IMG/VR virus record: IMGVR_UViG_3300025886_000163
Coordinates: 1 to 23,896 of that record
Length of the DNA stretch: 23,896 nt
Source: a virus
Direction: 5' to 3' (one strand)
Numbering within the stretch: the first letter of the stretch is position 1; each line of letters opens with the position of its first letter. This document shows positions 16,801 through 23,302 of this stretch, in pieces. The translations under genes and the position numbers were made by a program. Under the pieces are notes generated by a model. The model did no database searches, was not told where the DNA came from, and saw only the letters and a program-made list of their open reading frames with translations.

Positions 16801-18324
16801 GTAAAGTCCACCCTCTGATAAGAATATTCTTTGTATAGAACCTCTCTCTGCTGTAGTGAAAGTATCTTCTTCTAAGAACAGTCTATCATTTGGAGTTCCG
16901 TATGTGTCGTTTGTTGTAACGACTGTATCAGTAAGTAATGAAAACCCAGCATTAGAACTTGTTGCATCTGTTCCATCAAGTATGATATCATCATTTGCAT
17001 TTGCACCATCTACATCTGTTCTATCTAAAACAATATTAAATGACTCTTCTGACGCAGTTGTTCCATCTTCTATAATGATTACATCTGATGTAACTTCAGA
17101 GTCATCTAGTGTCCCAGCTTCTAATTGTATACCACCACCAATTACACTGACAAAACCAGCTGCAGATTTAGTATCACTCTCTGAAGTTGTAAAGGTAAGA
17201 ACATCTCCTACCTCATATCCAGAACCAGCATCATCAACTATGACTTCACTTACCGAACCACTTGTGATACCACTCACAACTAACTCTGCTTTGTTGTTTC
17301 CTAAGTTTTCTATCTCTACAGGTTCTTGGTCTGTGTGAAGAATACCAGTATTAATAAGTGATGCAGAAGACAGTATAGCTTCTACAGTAAATGAAACATC
17401 AACATCTCTTACAGTAGAGTTTGCAGTTATTGTTTCACCGTCTTGAAATACTCCATCAATATTTGCAAGTTCTAGTTCTGTAACAGATTGTGTTCCCTCT
17501 TGAAATGTAATCGCATCATTAACAATTGCAGTAGCACCAGAAGTCTGTGCAGTAATCTTTTGATTGATAATCTCATCACCAGACACACCAGCAAAACCAG
17601 AACATCTTAAGATTGTTTCCGTTCTCCAGTCACCATTCGACACACGCAACATATGTTCTGTGGGATAGAATATGTTTGCTTCTTCTCCAAGTAATATTCT
17701 AAAGAATAGTTCGTGTCCTTCTTTTGTACCTTTAGCTGAATACAAGTCTTTAATGTTCTTAAGTAATTTTCTTTTTGATACACTAGTTGCAAGTGACTCT
17801 GGTATGGAGGTCATTAATGAAGAACGCATCTGGTCTAAGAAATCAAAGATAGTATTATCTACATCTGCATACTCTAAAAGTTGTTGTATGTTTTGTATAG
17901 GGTTTGCACGATATTGTGTGATACTTCCTTGAGCATTAGAAGTTTGTCCAGTAAATGTTTCACCAGTAATAAACTTTTGTTGTGACGATATATAAAGTCT
18001 TTTGTTTCTTGAATCTTCTACAAGTATTGTTGCAGTTGCATTTGATGTTTCACCTTTTACAATTTCACCATTTGTAAATTGTGCAGTATCTTCTGTAAGT
18101 ATCCTATCACCATCTTGTTCATCTAACACATACGCAGTCGTTGTTGTTTCATAACGCACATAACTGTTTACAACTGTATATGTAACTTGACCTGCTTCTA
18201 AAAACTTGTAATACTCTTTTAAGAACTTAACAAAAATTGGGTGGTCAGCCTGTATAAAATCAGGCACCTGTCCTTCTATAAGTGGTGAAAGTTTAGTCTG
18301 AAGTTTTGACTTTTCATCTGCCAT
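13822..18324 (-). CDS. 7: very large gp7-like baseplate wedge protein with internal repeats
   Basis: The position between gp6 and gp8, and two conserved blocks, point to the gp7-type wedge protein of marine T4-like phages. Block one is residues 10-215, with LSPLIEGQVPDFIQADHPIF (12-31), FLKEYYKFLEAGQ, and KLLKNIKDLYSAKGTKEGHE (186-205). Block two is about 850-930, with YQDYSYEVQ then HPAGFAPFGKV (878-888). The remainder, some 900 residues, is acidic and low in complexity. It is built of short strands of the type ILLEDGT or IALEDSE, with at least five copies of an (L)DGTD...NAG unit: 431-464, 744-767, 1176-1196, 1387-1405 and 1465-1488. Two beta modules of the GETSNATA type lie at 86-135 and 249-300. 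T4 gp7 is about 1030 aa, so this protein is much longer. T4 gp7 initiates wedge assembly and bridges the inner and outer baseplate; the repeats are probably surface-exposed. Confidence 0.75.
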   Translation of the reverse strand: MADEKSKLQTKLSPLIEGQVPDFIQADHPIFVKFLKEYYKFLEAGQVTYTVVNSYVRYETTTTAYVLDEQDGDRILTEDTAQFTNGEIVKGETSNATATILVEDSRNKRLYISSQQKFITGETFTGQTSNAQGSITQYRANPIQNIQQLLEYADVDNTIFDFLDQMRSSLMTSIPESLATSVSKRKLLKNIKDLYSAKGTKEGHELFFRILLGEEANIFYPTEHMLRVSNGDWRTETILRCSGFAGVSGDEIINQKITAQTSGATAIVNDAITFQEGTQSVTELELANIDGVFQDGETITANSTVRDVDVSFTVEAILSSASLINTGILHTDQEPVEIENLGNNKAELVVSGITSGSVSEVIVDDAGSGYEVGDVLTFTTSESDTKSAAGFVSVIGGGIQLEAGTLDDSEVTSDVIIIEDGTTASEESFNIVLDRTDVDGANANDDIILDGTDATSSNAGFSLLTDTVVTTNDTYGTPNDRLFLEEDTFTTAERGSIQRIFLSEGGLYNSDLPTVTITSTGGTGAALTALTNDIGSAKSINVNNTGFNYLSNNPPEIELRAHFILKDVTGTFSATNTLTTHTGVVKGFDTNTKVLDTTFEDVIRTVQEQEGTFNEEIALEAGTTILEPQGILLEDELDFDDGEGILLETGGSILLDGESKQTYNITIEEGTIPFTSIGNIIQEDNSGEILLEGNHNEQVQHANSKLLLNRYRENNPNSSYLVIEAGNSGDENDRVSTEEFGNLLILNGTDSDGTDAMGSLLFPDETGNGNMVYDQSASGIDVGSDIIHESGIDFSKKNVTITDSSGASGTIIKADIAKGTTVVDTISTSVGSYEGIESIIGEDLIRIQDSYFYQDYSYEVQIGASLTSYLNELKKAVHPAGFAPFGKVTIATALNAGIKTAGSEVPGYEEKFSPILASALENIFEQVFGMRLKADNSGITHRDDKIIYETGHVAGDNLILDGSSSVAASNTPSNISILLESGSQPDGYDYDVAYLVLNSSDGFNDEGGKLDVEAGSITDEYDNILDESGNLFALEDGFIKQGDDILFEGTVVDNEVAGGVMKSESAHNGVGGLNEKTLAKEHVVKLSVKPTVRQSRNLLTHIATNTFEFEDVTGIQLENGLVLGLEDFGNTDLESNNLLNEDDSGDLFLAEEGTSPLVSDNLVLNATQAPESFGFIVLDGTDADGSNAGDNINMEDSHDIDTARLITEDSYVVQIGQARQNAGEKIIVEDNRSSAVQLSQIGSFTFAEFLRRDKIIIENNFDINHLEFKHHISVEGGESPIALEDSEFFVELEEETKYKTKYRDNGQTESSQAHGEEADGISLEAESGSLVVEDYSTNSLLEAILLESGTQVGGQDHLAIESSLTRDDDIDDGFLLEDGTGQDAGDVIILNGTDSSSSDAGFKLLSQLDEDEILQNPRVFLMETSNVFPSVGSIPLSNFTLNSTSSGYDPVTHSSVITTRDTGDIALEDGTDTNDSSNGFLLEETSGDNLDLEGATGITP
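13861..17034 (-). repeat. DGTD...NAG protein repeats in the gp7-like gene
   Basis: Dispersed copies of a roughly 18-residue unit occur at 16933-17034 (a tandem pair), 16024-16095, 14737-14799, 14110-14166 and 13861-13932. The core is a hydrophobic pair, then L(D/N)GTD, four polar residues, NAG or DAG, and a short hydrophobic strand. The clearest copy is VLDGTDADGSNAGD. The interval given spans all copies; the sequence between them is unique. Confidence 0.7.
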
Positions 18325-18327
18325 TGA

Positions 18328-20259
18328 TTAGTATCCAGAAGAAGTAGGATAAGATGTAGTTGTATTAACTGATGTTGTACTTGCAGTTCCAGATGTTGTA
18401 GTTGTATAACCTACACCAGTTGTTGTAGTATTGTCTACTTGTCCTGTTACATTTGAGTTAATTAAATCTATTTCTAATAATTGATTACGAACTGGAACAA
18501 TATCATTAGAACTTGGTATTGCAGTTATTCTTATGTTATTAGATGTTTCTCCATCTACATTTGATACTGCTGTTATCTTTACTGCGTTAATAGACACAGT
18601 TCCATTTGCATAATCTATTGTACCAGCTGCAGAACTTAAATAGGTTCTTACACCAGAAACCACAGAGTATATTCTTACTACACCAGCACCATCTTCATCA
18701 AAGAAATATTCTGTGGTAGTATCTCCGTCAATTTGAAAACCTGTTGATGCAAGAATACCACCACCACTCTTATTGTGTTCAGAGTGAGGATTGTAAAATG
18801 CATTTGCAAAATTAATTGTATAGTTTGTAGATGTATTTAATGATGGTGTAAAAAATTTACCCATAGTCACTGTCGTTGTATTGTTTAGAATTGAATTGTC
18901 CACACCATCTATTTGTCCAGTTAATTGTGAATGTCTAAATGGTGAGTTGAATGTTTCTAGTCTTGCATTTGAGTAAGCAGTTATTGTATTAACAACTAAA
19001 GTTTCTAAATCTGATTTACCTTGTGTTGTTGCAGATGAGTTGTAATTAAATGAAATACCTAAAATTAAAAATGTTGTTTCTGGGTCAACTACCACTGGTG
19101 TAATAGACGCAACTTTAAAAGAACTTAAATCCTTTACCAAATTTTCTTTTTGTGATGTTGTGAGATTAAGTGCAGTTGTACTCTTTACTGATATAAAAAC
19201 TTTACCGTACTCTGGTGTTGAACTTACACCTGTACTCGTATTATAACTTCCATCTTCACCACCCCACACTGAAACAGCTTGTGTATTAGGAAAAAGTTTT
19301 TTTACATAAACTTTATAATCCTCTGCTGTAACTGCACGACCTTGTGATGCGTAATCTAATGGTGCGTTTAATTTTATAGAACTAGAAGATTCTGCTTCAG
19401 CACCACCACTTGCATTTGCGACTGTTGTAACTGAAATATTTGTAACCGTATCTATTGATTCTGTTCTAACAAAAGATGATGCACCGTTAGCTGCAGTTTT
19501 ATTAGTAATCACATAATTTAGTATAACTACATTACCATCTGATACTGCAACACTGGTTGCACCATCTCCAAAGTAAATTTCAAACTTACCACTTTCTGTT
19601 TCTTGTAAATAATAAACTGTACTTACACTTGACAGTTGTGTTATGTCAGTTGCCTTTGTGTATGTCGTAGAAGTTGTATCTGTTGTTGAGTTTTGAACTT
19701 TTACTGTGAGTGTTGTTGTATCTGCACGAATATCTGTCAACATAAATCTTTGGTCAACATCATTACTGTCCACAATATATTTCGTACTTGCATATGTTCC
19801 CTCATAAATTTCTGTGCTATCAAAGGGAATAGACGAACCTGTGTTTTGAGAAGTCTTATCATTAATTGTTACAAATTGAAAATTAACACCATCAATAGTT
19901 GTGTTGAATGTTGTACCAGCAGACATTATCGCAGTTGAATTTGATGTTGTAAGTGAAACATTGATTGTTGCAATAGGAGCTCTAGGTGAACCTACCTCAT
20001 ACCCTAACATCTTTGCATGAGATACCACACTGGAACGAAGTGATGCACTATCCAAGAACATTTCGTTTGCTAACATATTTGCATTGAAACCAAGATAGTG
20101 AGTATTGTATGCGAGGGTGTCTAATAATATATTCATACCAGAACCTTCAAAGTCATAGTCAGTAAATTCATTTTGTCCTTTTAGAAATGTTTTAAAATTT
20201 TCTTTTACAGTGTCAAAATCAAATTCTGTAACTCTTAATTTTTTATCATTTATTGCCAT
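18328..20259 (-). CDS. 6: baseplate wedge subunit gp6 (baseplate J-like)
   Basis: This 643-aa protein matches marine T4-like gp6, which forms the continuous ring that ties the wedges together. The N-terminus has the typical run TEFDFDTVKENFKTFL, then FTDYDFEGSGMNILLDTLAY (32-51) and EMFLDSASLRSSVVSHAKML (66-85). The central part carries YFGDG (229-233) and the baseplate-J signature with RAVTAEDYKVYVKKLFPN (308-325). The C-terminal part holds RNQLLEIDLINSNVTGQVD (591-609). It ends in a Ser/Thr-rich tail of about 35 residues (TTTTSGTASTTS and similar), probably disordered. The start has GAGAGG upstream and abuts the gp25 stop. Only three bases separate its stop from the gp7-like start. Confidence 0.88.
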   Translation of the reverse strand: MAINDKKLRVTEFDFDTVKENFKTFLKGQNEFTDYDFEGSGMNILLDTLAYNTHYLGFNANMLANEMFLDSASLRSSVVSHAKMLGYEVGSPRAPIATINVSLTTSNSTAIMSAGTTFNTTIDGVNFQFVTINDKTSQNTGSSIPFDSTEIYEGTYASTKYIVDSNDVDQRFMLTDIRADTTTLTVKVQNSTTDTTSTTYTKATDITQLSSVSTVYYLQETESGKFEIYFGDGATSVAVSDGNVVILNYVITNKTAANGASSFVRTESIDTVTNISVTTVANASGGAEAESSSSIKLNAPLDYASQGRAVTAEDYKVYVKKLFPNTQAVSVWGGEDGSYNTSTGVSSTPEYGKVFISVKSTTALNLTTSQKENLVKDLSSFKVASITPVVVDPETTFLILGISFNYNSSATTQGKSDLETLVVNTITAYSNARLETFNSPFRHSQLTGQIDGVDNSILNNTTTVTMGKFFTPSLNTSTNYTINFANAFYNPHSEHNKSGGGILASTGFQIDGDTTTEYFFDEDGAGVVRIYSVVSGVRTYLSSAAGTIDYANGTVSINAVKITAVSNVDGETSNNIRITAIPSSNDIVPVRNQLLEIDLINSNVTGQVDNTTTTGVGYTTTTSGTASTTSVNTTTSYPTSSGY

Positions 20260-20688
20260 CTATCGTAACCTCTCTAGAAATGCGTCAAGTTCAATTAATT
20301 CTGTTGGTGCGTTTACCACATAAAAATATACGGTAACTTGATAACCGTTTGAATCAAAGTTTGGATTTGTTCTTACACCCACAAGTCTTGCTCTTGGTTC
20401 GTGGTTTATAATTGAGTCTTCTATCTTTCTTGAGATAACAGACGCAACCATAGGGGTCATTAATTCAAATAACATTCCTCTTACATTACCACCAATTTCT
20501 GGGTGAAAAGGTTTTTCATAAGTGTTTAATAAAATTAAATTACGAACAGAACGTTTAACTGCTTCAATGTCAGTTACTCTGTTTATATCTTTATCAGACT
20601 TTTTACTAAAGAATAAATCTAAATCTCTATACTGTTTTACATTACGACTAATATCATTATTTCTTTGTGCGTCATTGTATGCAGACAT
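20260..20688 (-). CDS. 25: baseplate wedge subunit gp25
   Basis: This 142-aa protein is a T4 gp25 homologue, related to TssE of type VI secretion. It should be part of the inner baseplate, joining the wedge core to the sheath. The family signature is clear: an N-terminal polar segment; the helix VKRSVRNLILLNTYEKPFHP (44-63); the G-x-x-x-x-G-x-LFE turn (GGNVRGMLFEL, 66-76); the EPR motif in NHEPRARLVGV (E97-R99); and the closing beta hairpin (YQVTVYFYVVNAP). The length agrees with family members of about 130-145 aa. The ATG follows AGGAG with good spacing, and the stop directly abuts the gp6 start (TAG then ATG). Context gp5 - unknown - gp25 - gp6 fits marine T4-like phages. Confidence 0.9.
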   Translation of the reverse strand: MSAYNDAQRNNDISRNVKQYRDLDLFFSKKSDKDINRVTDIEAVKRSVRNLILLNTYEKPFHPEIGGNVRGMLFELMTPMVASVISRKIEDSIINHEPRARLVGVRTNPNFDSNGYQVTVYFYVVNAPTELIELDAFLERLR

Positions 20689-20707
20689 ACCTCTACTCCT
20701 AATGTAT

Positions 20708-20715
20708 TATTTATA
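20708..20715 (-). promoter_or_regulatory. T4-type late promoter box before gp25
   Basis: This is an exact TATAAATA on the minus strand, in the 32-base gap before gp25. It lies 7 nt before the Shine-Dalgarno AGGAG (20696-20700) and 19 nt before the ATG. The surrounding 14 bases (20706-20719, GTTGTATAAATAAT) are identical to those around the gp8 box. The box also sits between the arms of a 6-bp inverted repeat, TAATGT/ACATTA (20700-20705 and 20718-20723). Confidence 0.75.
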
Positions 20716-20720
20716 CAACA

Positions 20721-21479
20721 TTACTTGAATGGTGAAAACTTAGGTATGGTAACAGACAAATTAGCTGGAAGTAAATCTTTAGCACTTTCTATGTCTGCTG
20801 TTATCTGTTCTTGTGCAGATGAAATGTCAGAAGATATTTGTGCCTGAACATCTGGGTCTGCAAGTATTTTATTTGCTTTAGTCGTCATCTCACTAAACTG
20901 TGCATTAAAATCTACATTCGTAGAAACCTCTGCAAATTCTTCTGCTATACCTTTAGCATTTGAGAGAACAGTTTCTTGTGCAGATTGGATTGCTTCTGTC
21001 GCACCAGCTTTTAGTTCGAAGTTTGGACAGTCTTTACATATATCAAAACTTGGCACACTTGGTAAACTACCACTTAACAAATCTGATGCACTTGATAGAG
21101 CATCTGTTGCACTTGATATTGCTGGTGCAGCTTTTGAAACTAAATCATCAAGGTCGAAACCATTAGCTGATAATGCACTTCCAAAATTATCAGTGATTGA
21201 GGATAACTTAGATTGGTAATCTAACAAACCTGCTGGGGTTGATAAATCAAAACTTGCTAACGCAGTCAGTTCTCCTTGAAAACTTATTGCTGGTACAGAG
21301 GGTATCTCTGGTAACATACTTGATAAGTTTGATGATACACTTGTTATGTTTGCTGAAACTGCGTCCTTCAGTGCAGACGCAGAAGTAAAGTTCCCACCAA
21401 GTTGTGATGTTAGTTTACTTTTTAAATCAGCAGTTGCACCTGTTACTGCATCAAAGTTTATATTTGCTCCACAAGTCAT
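20721..21479 (-). CDS. conserved-looking virion protein between gp5 and gp25 (252 aa)
   Basis: I recognise the location rather than a named domain: marine T4-like phages often carry an unnamed structural protein between gp5 and gp25. The 252-aa chain is rich in Ser, Ala and Asp and looks mainly helical, with long amphipathic stretches at about 30-55, 85-135 and 155-235. Two similar Pro turns occur (LPEIPSVPAISF near 55-66 and LPSVPSFDICKDC near 139-151). The second leads into a C-x2-C pair (C148, C151), in a protein with only one other Cys (C3). The C-terminus is basic and Pro-rich (VTIPKFSPFK). The start has a strong AGGAG seven bases upstream, right after the gp5 stop. A hub or wedge-assembly role is likely from context only. 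Confidence 0.7.
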   Translation of the reverse strand: MTCGANINFDAVTGATADLKSKLTSQLGGNFTSASALKDAVSANITSVSSNLSSMLPEIPSVPAISFQGELTALASFDLSTPAGLLDYQSKLSSITDNFGSALSANGFDLDDLVSKAAPAISSATDALSSASDLLSGSLPSVPSFDICKDCPNFELKAGATEAIQSAQETVLSNAKGIAEEFAEVSTNVDFNAQFSEMTTKANKILADPDVQAQISSDISSAQEQITADIESAKDLLPANLSVTIPKFSPFK

Positions 21480-21488
21480 TTATTTCTC

Positions 21489-23069
21489 CTAATTTACTGG
21501 GGCAACTTCATCTGTACCAGTTCCTCTTGCTGGTGATACTGGGTGAACGTGGTCAGTTAAAGCTCCGTCACCTTTTACGTCAATAAATGTATCCCCATCA
21601 ATTTTCTCTTTGAACGCACCGACATAATGATGAGTTGCATCACCACTATACTTAATACCTGTTACACCAGATATTTTAGTTGTAAGAGATGAACTGTAAG
21701 TTTCTGTAACTGCACCTGTTACACTTTGACTTAATGTTCCACCAATTGTTTCTGTTACATTTTCTTCATAGTTAATTGTAACATTACTACCAGAACCATG
21801 TGATGTTTCGTTACCAGCTACAATAGACACATCATTGATAGCTATAACACCAAAGTCCTGTAGTGCAGTTTGAACGATTGATGCAGTTGTAGATGTGACT
21901 GAAATATCAGAGGTCACAGTTATGTCCTGTGTTCCACCCACTGTCCTAGTTTCATTTCCACTAACTGTTGTTGTTATATCTCCTAGTATCTGTCCGATAG
22001 TTGCAATGTAGTTTTTATCGACAGACAGATTGTAACTTCCATTTACAATTTCAGTTTCCATATTACCACCTATGGGATTACCATCTTCACCTTTCTTTCC
22101 ACCTATCTTTACAATCTCATTTAGTCCAACTCTACGAATATAGTTTCCAGTTATGTCAAGTGTGTAATCTCCATCTACATATTGTCTAACACTTCCATAT
22201 ACAGTCAAGTCTAGGGCTCCACTTGGATTACCTGTTTTTGCATCTTTTCCAACTGCATTGATAACTATCTTTTTATTTCTTGCGATAATCTCGTAATCAT
22301 CATAAACAACTTTTGTAACTCTTGTTCCCTGTGGGTGTATCTCCTCAAATGTTCCAGACATATGCTCTCTGTATAATCTCTCATTGTCTGGTGTATCATC
22401 TATCTCAAAGACGTGTCCACTCTCCGACTCTTGAACATGATTGAATGGATACTTTGCAGAAGGGTATGGGTCTTGATTACTGAATACAGATTTAGGGTGA
22501 GGTTCACTCCACTTACCATTTGCGACAGAAGTAGAAAATTCTTGTGAGTTGTTTAGGCCAGGTTTACCAGCAGTAGGAACATCTGCGAGTTTATTCTTTC
22601 TTCTTCTTTCAAGTGACTTGTGTGTTTCAGAAACAATACCCTGTGCAAGACGATTGGTGTCTGGTTCATTGATTGAATGATTGGAGTGTGTAATTTTTTC
22701 TGAGGGGTACTTTGCGTTAGGGTCACCAAATCCTCTAGTCGCATCTGCAACTGAGGTGGGTTTGCCAGGCAATGAACCTATGATGAGTGGTTGTTGTTTC
22801 TCCACTGCGTCCAAGAAGAAGCCCACAACCCAACTTCCTTCAACAAGAAAAGAAGGGGTGTTCCCTAGTCCTTGCATGGAAGGGTCGGTGATGGGGTGCA
22901 TAATGTGAGCCCAAGGCAAATCACTTTTAGGTATGTTTACTAAACTTTCTGAATGCCAACCTAAACAACGGACACGAACTCTTCCCAATTTTTCTGGGTC
23001 GTTTCTATCTTCCACGACTCCAGTGAACCAGACGAAACCGTCTTGTCCCATAAAATAATTTTCATTCAT
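21489..23069 (-). CDS. 5: baseplate central spike / hub protein gp5, without lysozyme domain
   Basis: This is the T4 gp5-type spike, 526 aa from the ATG at 23067-23069. That ATG lies 8 nt after a clear AAGGAG; an in-frame TTG two codons upstream would sit only 2 nt from it. Residues about 10-105 form the Gp5 OB-fold (FVWFTGVVEDRNDPEKLGRV, then WVVGFFLDAVEKQQPLIIGS). The middle (about 106-240) is a polar linker, rich in Pro, Asn and Lys, with no recognisable T4 lysozyme domain or catalytic Glu/Asp/Thr pattern. From about 245 the protein is strand-rich, with G-x-x repeats typical of the trimeric beta-helix needle. It ends with DHVHP (506-510), a possible metal-binding tip motif. T4 gp5 carries lysozyme between these two parts, so this spike probably punctures without that enzyme, as in other marine T4-likes. 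It is followed at once by the 252-aa gene. Confidence 0.82.
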   Translation of the reverse strand: MNENYFMGQDGFVWFTGVVEDRNDPEKLGRVRVRCLGWHSESLVNIPKSDLPWAHIMHPITDPSMQGLGNTPSFLVEGSWVVGFFLDAVEKQQPLIIGSLPGKPTSVADATRGFGDPNAKYPSEKITHSNHSINEPDTNRLAQGIVSETHKSLERRRKNKLADVPTAGKPGLNNSQEFSTSVANGKWSEPHPKSVFSNQDPYPSAKYPFNHVQESESGHVFEIDDTPDNERLYREHMSGTFEEIHPQGTRVTKVVYDDYEIIARNKKIVINAVGKDAKTGNPSGALDLTVYGSVRQYVDGDYTLDITGNYIRRVGLNEIVKIGGKKGEDGNPIGGNMETEIVNGSYNLSVDKNYIATIGQILGDITTTVSGNETRTVGGTQDITVTSDISVTSTTASIVQTALQDFGVIAINDVSIVAGNETSHGSGSNVTINYEENVTETIGGTLSQSVTGAVTETYSSSLTTKISGVTGIKYSGDATHHYVGAFKEKIDGDTFIDVKGDGALTDHVHPVSPARGTGTDEVAPVN

Positions 23070-23073
23070 AGTC

Positions 23074-23093
23074 AATACTCCTTACAGAGTATT
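23074..23093 (-). promoter_or_regulatory. hairpin overlapping the gp5 ribosome-binding site
   Basis: A perfect 7-bp inverted repeat (AATACTC / GAGTATT, minus-strand reading) flanks a 6-nt loop, TGTAAG. The gp5 Shine-Dalgarno AAGGAG (23078-23083) runs from the loop into the 3' arm, so a folded read-through mRNA would partly hide it. A transcript starting about 6 nt after the box at 23090-23097 would lack the 5' arm and leave the site free. The stem is AU-rich, so its stability is modest. Confidence 0.45.
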
Positions 23094-23097
23094 TAGT
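23090..23097 (-). promoter_or_regulatory. possible degenerate late promoter box before gp5
   Basis: Read on the minus strand the octamer is ACTAAATA followed by CT. It matches the last six bases of the T4 late box TATAAATA but differs at the first two. It lies 6 nt before the gp5 Shine-Dalgarno, the same distance as the better boxes upstream of gp25, gp8 and the 354-aa fibre gene. The constant placement is the main support; the sequence match alone is weak. Confidence 0.35.
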
Positions 23098-23100
23098 CCG

Positions 23101-23274
23101 TTAATGTAAATCAGGGTCACGGCCAAGTCGTGCTTTTCTTATCTCTTGATACTCTTCAATGTGTAAGTCTATGTCTTTTACTTGTTCGTTCATTATACTC
23201 ATTGTATCTTTTGCTTGGTCGTAATCTAAAGAATCATGTAATATCACTTTTTGTATGATGCGATATTTTGTCAT
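23101..23274 (-). CDS. small protein of unknown function (57 aa)
   Basis: I do not recognise this product. It is 57 aa, charged and probably helical. A basic N-terminus (MTKYRIIQKVILH) is followed by an acidic segment with alternating charge (DIDLHIEEYQEIRKARLGRD). A longer reading to 23328 exists, but its first codon is TTG and it would overlap the oxygenase gene, so the ATG at 23272-23274 is the better start. This leaves 28 bases after the oxygenase stop. No strong Shine-Dalgarno is visible, so expression may be low or coupled. It sits between the oxygenase and the gp5-like gene. Confidence 0.55.
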   Translation of the reverse strand: MTKYRIIQKVILHDSLDYDQAKDTMSIMNEQVKDIDLHIEEYQEIRKARLGRDPDLH

Positions 23275-23302
23275 AGTGAAGGTTATATAGTGTTTTGATT
23301 TT

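Noticed and set aside
13861-17034. CRISPR array or non-coding repeat array
   Set aside because: The repeats are protein-level units in one continuous reading frame with irregular spacing and unlike DNA; no spacer-repeat pattern exists.
16856-17338. 160-codon plus-strand open frame
   Set aside because: Antisense shadow of the gp7-like repeats; Ser/Pro/Val-rich with no recognisable domain.
17607-17792. 61-codon minus-strand frame inside the gp7-like gene
   Set aside because: It overlaps the well-conserved N-terminal block of gp7 in another frame and has no ribosome site.
23073-23075. TTG as the gp5 start, two codons upstream of the ATG
   Set aside because: It is only 2 nt from AAGGAG; the ATG at 23067-23069 has an 8-nt spacing.
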